Below are positions 32,541 through 40,290 of a DNA stretch of 64,000 nucleotides, one piece after another. The notes beneath the pieces were generated by a model, which saw only the letters and a list, made by a program, of their open reading frames with translations, was not told the origin of the DNA and made no database searches. How positions within the stretch are numbered: the first letter of the stretch is position 1; each line of letters starts with the position of its first letter. The position numbers were made by a program, and so were the translations under genes. Location of the stretch: the NCBI GenBank assembly GCA_958295525.1, contig OY282355.1, positions 719,504-783,503 on the forward strand, read 5' to 3'. Source of the DNA: an uncultured Dehalococcoidia bacterium. Lineage in GTDB: Bacteria > Chloroflexota > Dehalococcoidia > Lucifugimonadales > Australimonadaceae.

Positions 32541-33481
32541 CAGCGCGCCTCTTCCGGTTTTTGGAATATCAGCAGGAACTCATGCGCCTTGTTGATGCGG
32601 AATTTGGACGGATAGCCCAATGGCCGCATATTGTTGTATTCGTGCCGCCGATCCCAAATAATGACATCGTCGTAGACGAACCCCAACCCTTCCATCATCA
32701 CGGCGACATCCGAATGAAAGGGGTAAAACCGGCTCTTCTTTCGAATGTCCATCACAACGACGACGCAGTACGCCCCGGGTTTCATCGCTACGAACGCCTG
32801 ATGGAATATCTTGCCGAGCGCATTGATAAACGCGCCGTATTCAGGAATTTTCCCCAAGTCCTTCTCTTCTTCGCCGTAGTGCCGAATCTCTTTGCCGTCC
32901 GCCGACCGCTCTTGCAAGAGGATGTCCCAGTACGGCGGAGAGGTCAGCACGAAATCCACAGAGGAAGGGGGAACGTGCAGCAGGAGCAAGTTGGCGTCGT
33001 CAGTGTGGATAATGCGCCTGCCCTCGACTGCCGCCGCCGGCGCTCCTGAGGCGCCTGCCGTCGCTGCGGGATTGGAATCCGCCAGTCCGCCGAAGGGCGT
33101 CTCCCTGCTCCGCGCCTTCGCGGCGAACTCCTCGTTGAGTTCTATCCCGACGCCGGTCTTGCCCAGCATCTCGGCGGCGATGGGCGTCGTGCCGATGCCT
33201 GCGAACGGATCAAGCACGACGGACTCGCCGTCAGGCGTGAAACACCGAATGAGCCTCGTAGCCAGAGCCAGAGGGAACATCGCAGGGTGCCCCAGCCTCT
33301 TCTCCTCCGGGGTTTTCTTGATATCGCTCCAAATGCTGATCGAGAAGCGTTCCCACTCGCGCCCGTCGAGGCCGTTGGCGCGCTTGGCCGGGCGCGCGAG
33401 GCTCCTCTGGGCGGGGCGTTTTTCCTCGAAGCCCTCGCCATCGATCGTCAATTGCGCCGATTGAGTCATCATGCCGAGCAT
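32540..33481 (-). CDS. DNA methyltransferase (N4-cytosine or N6-adenine)
   Basis: A 313-residue methyltransferase with motif I VVLDPFAGIGTTPIAAE around residue 90 and motif IV LTSPPYWDIL around residue 185. The SPPY form is commonest in N4-cytosine enzymes. The order I then IV with a short region between resembles the small MTases of type II systems. The C-terminal KINKAHEFLLIFQK-like segment (FRINKAHEFLLIFQKP) is typical. First gene in an operon with the LAGLIDADG-like and PD-(D/E)XK proteins. Several Met codons (33481, 33472, 33469) could be the start. Confidence 0.9.
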   Translation of the reverse strand: MLGMMTQSAQLTIDGEGFEEKRPAQRSLARPAKRANGLDGREWERFSISIWSDIKKTPEEKRLGHPAMFPLALATRLIRCFTPDGESVVLDPFAGIGTTPIAAEMLGKTGVGIELNEEFAAKARSRETPFGGLADSNPAATAGASGAPAAAVEGRRIIHTDDANLLLLHVPPSSVDFVLTSPPYWDILLQERSADGKEIRHYGEEEKDLGKIPEYGAFINALGKIFHQAFVAMKPGAYCVVVVMDIRKKSRFYPFHSDVAVMMEGLGFVYDDVIIWDRRHEYNNMRPLGYPSKFRINKAHEFLLIFQKPEEAR

Positions 33482-33542
33482 GTTACACCTAACTCGCCGC
33501 TTTGCCTAGTGCCAAAGAACTTTGCGCTTGCAATGTGCATTT

Positions 33543-33568
33543 GGATTCCCGCCTACGCGGGAATGACG
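33543..33568. repeat. Palindromic repeat, one copy
   Basis: One copy of ATTCCCGCCTACGCGGGAAT in the 131-base gap before the asparaginase-like gene end. Confidence 0.85.
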
Positions 33569-33612
33569 AGGCAGGTCGGCGCTTCGCGCATATAGGAGAG
33601 CCCCTCCCCCTC

Positions 33613-35205
33613 CTAGTGCGTGTCGAATATCTCCTGGTAGCGGGCGATGGCGGCGAGGGACGCCTCGCGCTCCTGCGGCGCGGGGTTGCGCGGGTCGCGG
33701 GCTTTCGGCAAGCGCCCCAGCCGGAGCATCGCGGCGCGCAGCAGCATTCGCGCTTTCGTCGCGTCCAAGTTGCTGCCTTCGATGGTCAGATCGTTAGGAT
33801 TGGAGGGCAGGGGGCCCTCCGGGTCGCCGCGCCCGACGCGGACGACGGGCATTCCGTTGTAGGCGGCGACGGCGAGCGCTGCGGTTTGGCTTGGGAGCGC
33901 GGAGCCGGACCCGGCGGCGGCCTCGAGCACGAATCCATGGAAGCGGGGCGCGCCCGGCTCCGCCGACGCCTCTTGCGCCAGCCCGCGCTCGATCCGCGCC
34001 ATCACGTCCACCTCCGCGTCGGGGTCGGCCGCGTCCTCCTCGGCCATATAGTGGCCGTACTTGACGATATGCACGGGCGCGATGGCGTCGCCGCGCAGCG
34101 AGCCGTCGCCGTCTTTGATACGGACGCGGGCGAGGGCGGGGCTATCGCCGTATTCCTGAAACTCGACCTCGTTCGGCAGACGCGCGACCGCGAGGCCGGA
34201 CGCGCCGGTCACGCGGTAGGCGGGGCGGAACCAGACGCGCGTTTCGTCGCCCGCGCTGCCGAGCACGCCGCCGTGCCCGCCGGTGGCGCGGTAGCCGCCG
34301 GGGCGCGCGTCGCCCTTCTTGAACGTCCGCGCCGCGAATATCTGCTCGTCCACGATGCCGACCGCGCCAAGCCCCGCGCCGAGTCCCGACGCGACGTAGC
34401 GGGCCGCGTCCACGAGATTGCGGTCGCCGTCGTTGGAGAGCGCGCCGTGCGGACGCTGCGACGATACGCCTGCGAAGGGCAAGGGCGTGTCCGCCGTCAG
34501 GCTCAGCCAGTAGAGCGTCTCCTCCAAGTGCGGGCTGCCCTCCAGCCAGATGAACCCGTCGTAGCGCCCGGAGTCGATGGTTCGCTGAACGATGTTGACG
34601 GCGCGGGCCATCGCCGTGTTGGGCGGGAACTTGCCGATGGGGCGCGGGCTGTAGGGGAAGAAGTCGCGGCCAGCCGCCTCGCCCTGCTTCGTGTAGCCGC
34701 TGGGGGGCAGCACGCGCACGAAATCGTAGTCGGCGATGGCGTCCAACTCGCTCGCCGCGCCGTCGTGCGCGCGCCCGCCCAGCCCGCGGTCGATCTCCTC
34801 GAAGAGGCGCGAGGCGTCGGGGAAGAACGACTGCCTGCCGCCGTAGGCGATGGCGTCGTCGCGCAGGTCGGCCTCCTCGAACGGCGCGCCGTCGGCGGAC
34901 CCGTCGTTGCGGCGGGCGACGTAGGGGAGGAGGTACGCGCCGTCCTCCGGGCGCAACTCGACTTCGTAGTAGGGCTTGCCGTCATCGTGGTGAACCTCGG
35001 CGGCGTCGGCCTCGAGCGGATGGGCGCTGAACTTCTCGATTCGCACGCGGACGGGCTCGTGCAGGCGCTGCGGAACGAGGTGGTCGAACCGCCCCGGGAG
35101 CCTGCGCTCGCCCTCGATCCGCCCCTTATTGCCAGTCACGAGCGTAGGCGTGTTGGCGATGGTGGAGCGCGGCCCCGAAAAGACAGCGATGCGCGGCTTG
35201 GTCAT
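33613..35205 (-). CDS. Asparaginase-like domain protein with altered active site
   Basis: A 530-residue protein related to L-asparaginase/glutaminase, which is normally about 330 residues. The N-terminal strand FSGPRSTIANTPTL stands for the usual TGGTIA. The central GFIWLEGSPHLEETLYWLSL corresponds to HGTDTMEETA, but the catalytic Thr-Asp pair is Ser-Pro here. SSQRPHGALSNDGDRNLVDA matches the MRP...SADGPxNL segment. Long insertions lie between these blocks. It may be a divergent amidohydrolase or a non-catalytic relative. Cytoplasmic; no signal peptide. Confidence 0.75.
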   Translation of the reverse strand: MTKPRIAVFSGPRSTIANTPTLVTGNKGRIEGERRLPGRFDHLVPQRLHEPVRVRIEKFSAHPLEADAAEVHHDDGKPYYEVELRPEDGAYLLPYVARRNDGSADGAPFEEADLRDDAIAYGGRQSFFPDASRLFEEIDRGLGGRAHDGAASELDAIADYDFVRVLPPSGYTKQGEAAGRDFFPYSPRPIGKFPPNTAMARAVNIVQRTIDSGRYDGFIWLEGSPHLEETLYWLSLTADTPLPFAGVSSQRPHGALSNDGDRNLVDAARYVASGLGAGLGAVGIVDEQIFAARTFKKGDARPGGYRATGGHGGVLGSAGDETRVWFRPAYRVTGASGLAVARLPNEVEFQEYGDSPALARVRIKDGDGSLRGDAIAPVHIVKYGHYMAEEDAADPDAEVDVMARIERGLAQEASAEPGAPRFHGFVLEAAAGSGSALPSQTAALAVAAYNGMPVVRVGRGDPEGPLPSNPNDLTIEGSNLDATKARMLLRAAMLRLGRLPKARDPRNPAPQEREASLAAIARYQEIFDTH

Positions 35206-35294
35206 TCGTTCCGCCTCCTAGCGCGTTCGGCGCGGTCGTCATAGGGACAGCGTAGCGCCGACGGGGACGATTGCGATAGGGGAGGGGAGGGGGG

Positions 35295-36146
35295 TCATGG
35301 CGCCGGCGTTGGCGTTGGAGTCGGGGTTTGGAAGGGCGGCTGGCCGGGAACTTCACGCGCCGCAATCGTGAGGATTCGGTCGTACAGCGCTTGAGGCGGC
35401 AAAGGCGTGGGAGTAGGCGTCGCGGCGCCGGACTGACCGCTCACGCCTGCAGGAGTAGGCGTAGGCGTGGGGAACGGAGGCCAGACAAACCACGGCTGGT
35501 CTATCGTCGCTATATTGAAGCCTTGCACGCGCTCTTCTGCGCCGAGACGCCGTAAGTCGTCTTCCCTTCCAACCACTATCACGGAATAGACCACCGGACC
35601 GCCGTTGTTGACGTATTCTTGCACGCGAGTCGTATCCGTGTCGAACCGAACAAACTCCGCCATTTCGGCTCTAGCCTTTTCGGAGGTCGCTAAATCTTGA
35701 GGAGAATACTTTTCGGCCAGCCCCCTGGCCTGAAGCGTGGTCGGGTGATCCGTCAAGGCAGGCGCGAACCCTCGCATCAGTTCTCCTCGGATCGTTGCAA
35801 CAAATGTCTTGGGATCTGTCGGTTCTGATGGACTAGAAGACCCACGGTACTCGTAAACTTCGGTATGCGCCCAACGCCCTTTCACGTTGTGTTTGACGAG
35901 CAAGGCGAGCAGATCAGCGTCGTTGATAGGCGTGCTTTCGCCAAAACTGACCGCCGCGCGGTGCGTGTCCGGGGCCGGGGTAGGCGTAGGAGTAGGCGTT
36001 GGGGTAGGAGCGCCTGTCGAGGTTGGCGTGGGAGTCGGCGTCGGCGTGGGAGTAGGGGTCGCCGTAGGGGACGGCGGCGCATCCCCGCACGCGGCGAGCG
36101 CGGCGCCCACGACGGCCAGCGCCAATGCGATGCGAAGCGCGGTCAT
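35295..36146 (-). CDS. Pro-Thr-rich lipoprotein
   Basis: A 283-residue lipoprotein with signal peptide and lipobox ALAAC (Cys20), a Pro-Thr linker of about 40 residues, a globular domain (about residues 62-220), and a second Pro-Thr-rich tail ending PTPTPTPAP. No family recognised. The linker is typical of cell-surface proteins. It overlaps the upstream lipoprotein gene by four bases and shares nearly the same signal peptide, so the pair arose by duplication of at least the 5' end. Confidence 0.78.
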   Translation of the reverse strand: MTALRIALALAVVGAALAACGDAPPSPTATPTPTPTPTPTPTSTGAPTPTPTPTPTPAPDTHRAAVSFGESTPINDADLLALLVKHNVKGRWAHTEVYEYRGSSSPSEPTDPKTFVATIRGELMRGFAPALTDHPTTLQARGLAEKYSPQDLATSEKARAEMAEFVRFDTDTTRVQEYVNNGGPVVYSVIVVGREDDLRRLGAEERVQGFNIATIDQPWFVWPPFPTPTPTPAGVSGQSGAATPTPTPLPPQALYDRILTIAAREVPGQPPFQTPTPTPTPAP

Positions 36147-37021
36147 GGCGTAGCCATCGGTGTGGGGGTAAGCAGCACGGGCGCAGTGATGACGTTGGGC
36201 TCGCCGACGCCTGAGATCGTGGATCTGAACGTCGCTCTAGTTCTAGGGTAAGACTCCGTTGCCTCGAAGTCCATAACTTGCTGCGCTTGCACGAGTTGGC
36301 CGCTGGAATCCACCCAAATGTCATACGTTCTTTCTAGAATTTGAACTTGCTCCTCCTTAATCGTGAGACGAAAATGCTCGACCAATTGCCCACTAATCAT
36401 CTCTTCTCCGATTCGCGTCAACGACGGCCATTCCAAATTGGGGCAGATAAGCAAATTGCCTTCTATAGGATGTGGCGAATAGAATTGCCGCAGCGAGAAA
36501 TACTGCTTGCTCTGTTCCCATTCACCATCCTTTTCACGTTCGTAACTTGTTCCATCTTTACCAATAAACTCGATGACTATTCCTTCAGGTTTGATCAAGT
36601 TAATTTCCATGTAGTAATCCTCGCCGGATACGCGGATGTCATAAATCCAGTGCGTGTCAGGAGTAGTCGCCACAGCCGCTACGTCGTAGGAGTCTCTGTT
36701 TGGCGCGTCAACGCAGTCTAGCCTTGCGCGCGGCATAGGAGTAGGGGTGAGCGTAGGAGTAGGAACGGTCGTCGGCATAGGAGTAGACGTTGGAGTCCTC
36801 GTAGGCGTTGGAGATGGCGCAAGCGTAGCCGTCGGCATGGGGGTAGGCGTAGGCGCCTCGACGCTTATGAGAGCCGCCGTCGGCGCTGCGGTAGGCGTTG
36901 GGGTCGCCGTAGGCGACGGCGTCGCATCCCCGCATGCGGCGAGCGCGGCGCCCATGACGGCCAACGCCAATGCGATGCGGAGCGCAGCGGCGTGTCTGAC
37001 GAATGTCGTTCGCTTGCTCAT
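36143..37021 (-). CDS. Pro-Thr-rich lipoprotein
   Basis: A 292-residue lipoprotein (lipobox ALAAC, Cys30) with a linker of about 65 residues of Pro-Thr-Met-Ala, then a beta-rich domain (DTHWIYDIRVSGEDYYMEIN, LLICPNLEWPSL, QLVEHFRLTIKEEQ) resembling periplasmic lipoprotein-binding folds of the LppX/LolA kind, though the match is weak. The globular part is AT-richer than surrounding genes. The -10 TATACC lies 10 bases before the ATG. First gene of a two-gene operon. Confidence 0.78.
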   Translation of the reverse strand: MSKRTTFVRHAAALRIALALAVMGAALAACGDATPSPTATPTPTAAPTAALISVEAPTPTPMPTATLAPSPTPTRTPTSTPMPTTVPTPTLTPTPMPRARLDCVDAPNRDSYDVAAVATTPDTHWIYDIRVSGEDYYMEINLIKPEGIVIEFIGKDGTSYEREKDGEWEQSKQYFSLRQFYSPHPIEGNLLICPNLEWPSLTRIGEEMISGQLVEHFRLTIKEEQVQILERTYDIWVDSSGQLVQAQQVMDFEATESYPRTRATFRSTISGVGEPNVITAPVLLTPTPMATP

Positions 37022-37031
37022 GGCTGGTGGG

Positions 37032-37037
37032 GGTATA
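37032..37037 (-). promoter_or_regulatory. -10 promoter element TATACC
   Basis: TGCTATACC stands 10 bases upstream of the ATG at 37021. The same arrangement, with the identical downstream CAGCCATGAGCAAGCGAACG, recurs at 38329-38344. Confidence 0.5.
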
Positions 37038-37060
37038 GCAGGTTCACGGGCTCAAAGCAA

Positions 37061-37615
37061 TTACGGCGACGGCAGCTGTGATAGCCTACTATCCGCTATG
37101 AACACGAATAGGATAGATGCAATGGAACTCAGGTAGGCGAACAGGAACGGAGTTATGTGAACATATCCAGGTATTATCGGCGCAGAAGAGTTCGGCTGAA
37201 TGCGCCAGGCATTTCGATTCATGTGGATCACATGCCCCGCCGACACAATCCATACGAGAAATAGAGTGCCGCACATTTCAACCCCTCCGCCAATGAGAGC
37301 CAGGATGAATGCGAAGCCTATTGGCCCTAACAGCCAGTAGAGATACAAGACAATATACGTTGAGATTACAGCCTTTTTCGGCGGAATTTTGCCTCGAATT
37401 CGCGCAAGTAGATATATTGCTGGCATAAAAAACATCAACGAATACACACATCCCATAATCGCGTAACGCCGAGAATCCAAGCCGTTCAGAAGCGCCGAAC
37501 GCCTGCAGTAAAACGCTGCGATGGGCGCGAAGAGAAGACCCAGAGACGCCATCAGGACACCTAACCACAACACGATGAAAGGCACACTGAACAGCGCAAA
37601 CATTGTCATACCCAC
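37061..37615 (-). CDS. Membrane protein, paralog 1 of 3
   Basis: A 184-residue protein with about five transmembrane helices. It shares with its upstream neighbour the order LWLGVL, a (L/F)APxAAxYCxRSA segment, YLLARIRG(K), a polar turn and (Y/L)YWLLGPIG. No family recognised. It overlaps the upstream paralog by 10 bases. GC content is far below the window average, pointing to recent acquisition or unusual selection. Confidence 0.7.
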   Translation of the reverse strand: MGMTMFALFSVPFIVLWLGVLMASLGLLFAPIAAFYCRRSALLNGLDSRRYAIMGCVYSLMFFMPAIYLLARIRGKIPPKKAVISTYIVLYLYWLLGPIGFAFILALIGGGVEMCGTLFLVWIVSAGHVIHMNRNAWRIQPNSSAPIIPGYVHITPFLFAYLSSIASILFVFIADSRLSQLPSP

Positions 37616-38118
37616 CCCGTAGCTGCGGATAGAATAGAAAACACTGAACTCAAGTACGCAAATATGAACGGAATTAGATAAGCATACTCCGGGATTATAG
37701 AACAGTTGGCAGAACTATTCCCTTCGTTTTGACGTTTGTAGACCATATGCGACGCCGATGCAACCCATATGAAAAACAAACCGATCCACAAACCACTACC
37801 TCCAGCGCCGCTGATGTTCAGAAAAAACAACAGCCCTATTGGGCCAATAAGCCAATAGGAATACAGAACAACATAAGTAGTTGTTATAGCATTCTGCGAT
37901 AATTTTCTGCCGCGAATTCGCGCAATTAGATAGATTAATGGCGCACAAAACAAACAGGACAATATGCATCCGGCAACGGCGTACCGCACCGGACTCTGTC
38001 CAGACGAGCGTGCTGAGCGCGCACAATAGAGCGCCGCAAACGGAGCGAAGGCTGCCCCCAAAACGGCTATGAGCACACCTAACCACAGCGCAATAAAGGG
38101 CAAAGCAATGAGTATCAT
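37606..38118 (-). CDS. Membrane protein, paralog 2 of 3
   Basis: A 170-residue protein with about five transmembrane helices, closely similar to paralog 1 (PFIALWLGVLIAVLG, YLIARIRGRKL, SYWLIGPIGLL, PFIFAYLSSVFSIL). Likely a tandem duplicate. AT-rich. The small MSKRTT gene lies 28 bases upstream. Function unknown; possible roles include a channel-like assembly or a membrane-bound immunity or signalling protein. Confidence 0.7.
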   Translation of the reverse strand: MILIALPFIALWLGVLIAVLGAAFAPFAALYCARSARSSGQSPVRYAVAGCILSCLFCAPLIYLIARIRGRKLSQNAITTTYVVLYSYWLIGPIGLLFFLNISGAGGSGLWIGLFFIWVASASHMVYKRQNEGNSSANCSIIPEYAYLIPFIFAYLSSVFSILSAATGWV

Positions 38119-38146
38119 CTTCTAACGTCTCCTTGTGGAAGCAGGG

Positions 38147-38329
38147 TTAGGGGGTGTAGGCGGCGGATCGCGTGAGGTTGGCGGCGCTGACGGTGAAAGC
38201 GTCGGTCTGCGTCTCGTAGACGAGCGCGGCGAGCCTGGCGATGGCCGCATGCGGCCCGGAGGGCGTCGGAGCCCCGCGCTCCGCCCGGAGCCCGCAGGCG
38301 CGCCTGATTGCTGTCGTTCGCTTGCTCAT
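38147..38329 (-). CDS. Small protein with lipoprotein-like start, 60 aa
   Basis: A 60-residue frame beginning MSKRTTAIRRACGL, the same first residues and the same -10 spacing as the lipoprotein at 37021, but with no signal peptide afterwards. The C-terminal half (ALVYETQTDAFTVSAANLTR) is unrecognised. It may be a real small gene before paralog 2, matching the small gene that precedes paralog 3, or a lipoprotein gene start joined to other sequence. Confidence 0.42.
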   Translation of the reverse strand: MSKRTTAIRRACGLRAERGAPTPSGPHAAIARLAALVYETQTDAFTVSAANLTRSAAYTP

Positions 38330-38338
38330 GGCTGGAGG

Positions 38339-38344
38339 AGTATA
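38339..38344 (-). promoter_or_regulatory. -10 promoter element TATACT
   Basis: TTTGCTATACT ends nine bases before the ATG at 38329, giving a leader of only a few bases. Confidence 0.5.
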
Positions 38345-38378
38345 GCAAATTCACAGCGCGGCGCTTTCCTAATACCGT

Positions 38379-38948
38379 TTAATCTCGGAATAGGAACAAT
38401 AGGATGAGAATATGACCAATCCATACATATACAAACGGCATTAAGTAAGCAAGCGGGATTAGATGTGCTTGAGGGATTGACAGGCGTTTCAAGAAGAATC
38501 TCCTGTACACGAAAATGTGGACTAATGAAACTATGAGCATCGCAAAAATTATCCAGTAGAGCGTAGCATACGGTCTGTCAAGCGCAACAGATCCTCCAAG
38601 CACGTCAGGGCCAAGATTATTATAGAAATTGTTTATAGCCGCGAACATTCCAAAGGAGCATATCTGGCCAAATAGCCAGCATCCGTACAGGAACACATAG
38701 CCGGAAACAACGCAAAGAAGGTTAGGGGTTTTACCAATAATCCGCGCCATTAAGTACAACCATGGCAGGATTATCAAAGCTGAGTAAAAGGCTCCAACGA
38801 TTCCGTACGCACAGGCGTTCAACCCTTTGGATCTCGCTGCCAGCGCGGCCGTCAACCCGGCAAAAGGCGCGAGCAGTAACCCCAAGGCAGCTGTGTACAG
38901 AAGCAAAACCTCCAGTATGATGGGTATGAAAGGAATTGGGGATATCAC
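38379..38948 (-). CDS. Membrane protein, paralog 3 of 3
   Basis: A 189-residue membrane protein with about five helices and the same segment order as paralogs 1 and 2 (LLLAPFAGLTAALAARSKGL, YLMARIIGKTP, YGCWLFGQI, LIPLAYLMPFVYVWIGHIL) but more diverged. AT-rich. Its ATG overlaps the stop of the upstream 85-residue gene by four bases. No family recognised. Confidence 0.68.
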   Translation of the reverse strand: MISPIPFIPIILEVLLLYTAALGLLLAPFAGLTAALAARSKGLNACAYGIVGAFYSALIILPWLYLMARIIGKTPNLLCVVSGYVFLYGCWLFGQICSFGMFAAINNFYNNLGPDVLGGSVALDRPYATLYWIIFAMLIVSLVHIFVYRRFFLKRLSIPQAHLIPLAYLMPFVYVWIGHILILLFLFRD

Positions 38949-39202
38949 CTCACACCTACTGATGCCGACGCTTGTCCTGAGACTCCTCCCAGAGCCGCCT
39001 TCGCCGCTTGGTAGCGCGCGATTCGGGCAGCCAGGCGTTCTTCGTACCCGAGCCGCCGTTCAGGTTCCTCGCCGCCGCCATCCTGCGCGCGCGCCGCGTC
39101 AACGCTTGCGAAAAGCATCGCGCCCGCAAGCGCGATCCCTCCGCAGAACACGGCGAGCGCGATGAGTTCGGCGGCGCGCTTCCTGGCTAGGGGCGAAATC
39201 AT
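38945..39202 (-). CDS. Small membrane/secreted helical protein, 85 aa
   Basis: An 85-residue protein: basic start (MISPLARKRAAELIA), hydrophobic segment with a possible signal-peptidase site (SVDAARAQDGG), then an acidic and helical region (RRLGYEERLAARIARYQAAKAALGG). Four-base overlap with paralog 3 suggests coupled translation. No family recognised. Confidence 0.55.
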   Translation of the reverse strand: MISPLARKRAAELIALAVFCGGIALAGAMLFASVDAARAQDGGGEEPERRLGYEERLAARIARYQAAKAALGGVSGQASASVGVR

Positions 39203-39243
39203 GCGCGCAGTCTACTCTCCTCAGGGGTCGCTCGCGTCATCCC

Positions 39244-39290
39244 ACAACGGCCAGCGCCAATGCGATGCGAAGCGTGGCGATGGCGAGCGC
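39244..39290 (-). pseudogene. Remnant of a lipoprotein signal sequence
   Basis: A 28-base identity (39247-39274 with 36114-36141) encodes LRIALALAV of the lipoprotein signal peptides in the same region and then stops. It is a third, truncated copy of that 5' segment, located upstream of the small gene and paralog 3. Confidence 0.6.
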
Positions 39291-39297
39291 GTCCCTC

Positions 39298-39675
39298 CTA
39301 CGGCGCATGGGCTTGCGCCCAGTGATCATGCACGCGAGTGAGTTCGGGTATCCAAAACGCCAGTTGCTCGTCCGGGTCCTTGCTTCCGCTGTAGAGACCC
39401 AACGGATCGTGTGCGATGTTGAAGAAGCCGACCCCGGGGCGCATATCCGCCTCGTGCTGACCGGACTCCTTCAAAACCGCAACCGCCGAAATCATCGGCC
39501 TTCCCTCGGCGTGCTCAGCGACGTTGACGTCGCCCAGAATGTCGGAGAGGCGGTTCCTGTCCTTCGGGTGCGACATATCCAAGCCTATGAGGTCGCCCAG
39601 ATCCGAGTAATAGACCGTCTCACGGGCGGCGGCGACCTCCTGAAGTTTGCTCAGAATGACCTCGTGCTCGCTCAT
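39298..39675 (-). CDS. Hypothetical protein, 125 aa
   Basis: A 125-residue soluble protein. The N-terminal part (EVILSKLQEVAAARETVYYSDLGDLIGLD) resembles a winged-helix-like fold with an acidic turn. The C-terminal region has a Trp-rich end (AFWIPELTRVHDHWAQ). GGAGGA stands at proper distance upstream. No family recognised; an association with Mrr-N-like domains is possible but unproven. It precedes nothing on the same strand but the remnant. Confidence 0.6.
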   Translation of the reverse strand: MSEHEVILSKLQEVAAARETVYYSDLGDLIGLDMSHPKDRNRLSDILGDVNVAEHAEGRPMISAVAVLKESGQHEADMRPGVGFFNIAHDPLGLYSGSKDPDEQLAFWIPELTRVHDHWAQAHAP

Positions 39676-39718
39676 TGGTTCCTCCTTTTTGCGTAAGCGC
39701 AGGCGGGGCCGGGGCGCG

Positions 39719-40177
39719 TCATCCGCGCTTGGCCTTGCTTCGGGCGGATTCGTAGAAGGCGATGAAATCGTCGAGGCTCGTTCGGGCGATGGTCTCGCCG
39801 ATGACGTCGAGGGGAAGGTCGGCGAGGCGTTTGAAGCGGACGCAGGACTTGCCCATATCCAGCCGCTTGCCGCTCGCCGCGTAGGCCGCCGTGAACCACT
39901 CCAGCGTGGCCGGGTCGCCGTAGACGTTGTTGAGGTAGACGGCCATGTGGCGCTTCTGCGAGGCGAGGGCCGCGAGCGCGAGGGGCTGCTTGTTGTAGGT
40001 GTCGGGGTAGCGGCTCAGCGGCACGACGTAGCCGATCATCCCGAACGACATTTGCTCCTCGTAGCCGTCGGGGAGATTCGCCAGAATCGTCCGGCGCACC
40101 GTCTCAATCGCCTCGCGGTGCTCCGCCGGCAACTCCGCCAGATACGCCTCGACCGTCGCCGCGCCGCTCTTGACCAT
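39719..40177 (-). CDS. DUF1801 domain protein
   Basis: A 152-residue protein of the DUF1801 (YdhG-like) family: VEAYLAELPAEHREAIETVR, MSFGMIGYVVPLSRYPDTYNKQPL, HMAVYLNNVYGD, KRLDMGKSCVRFKRLADLPLDVIGE. The fold binds small molecules and is often annotated as a hypothetical iron-chaperone-like protein. GGAG stands eight bases before the ATG at 40177. It is divergent from the amidohydrolase. Confidence 0.88.
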   Translation of the reverse strand: MVKSGAATVEAYLAELPAEHREAIETVRRTILANLPDGYEEQMSFGMIGYVVPLSRYPDTYNKQPLALAALASQKRHMAVYLNNVYGDPATLEWFTAAYAASGKRLDMGKSCVRFKRLADLPLDVIGETIARTSLDDFIAFYESARSKAKRG

Positions 40178-40290
40178 TCGCTCGCTCCTTCGCACGCCGT
40201 TCCGCGCTGCGCGTCTATGCGGCAATGATACGCCGCCGCGAAAAGGCGTAACATTGCCCTGTCCGTTATCCGTTCGCGAGAGGAGCAGCG

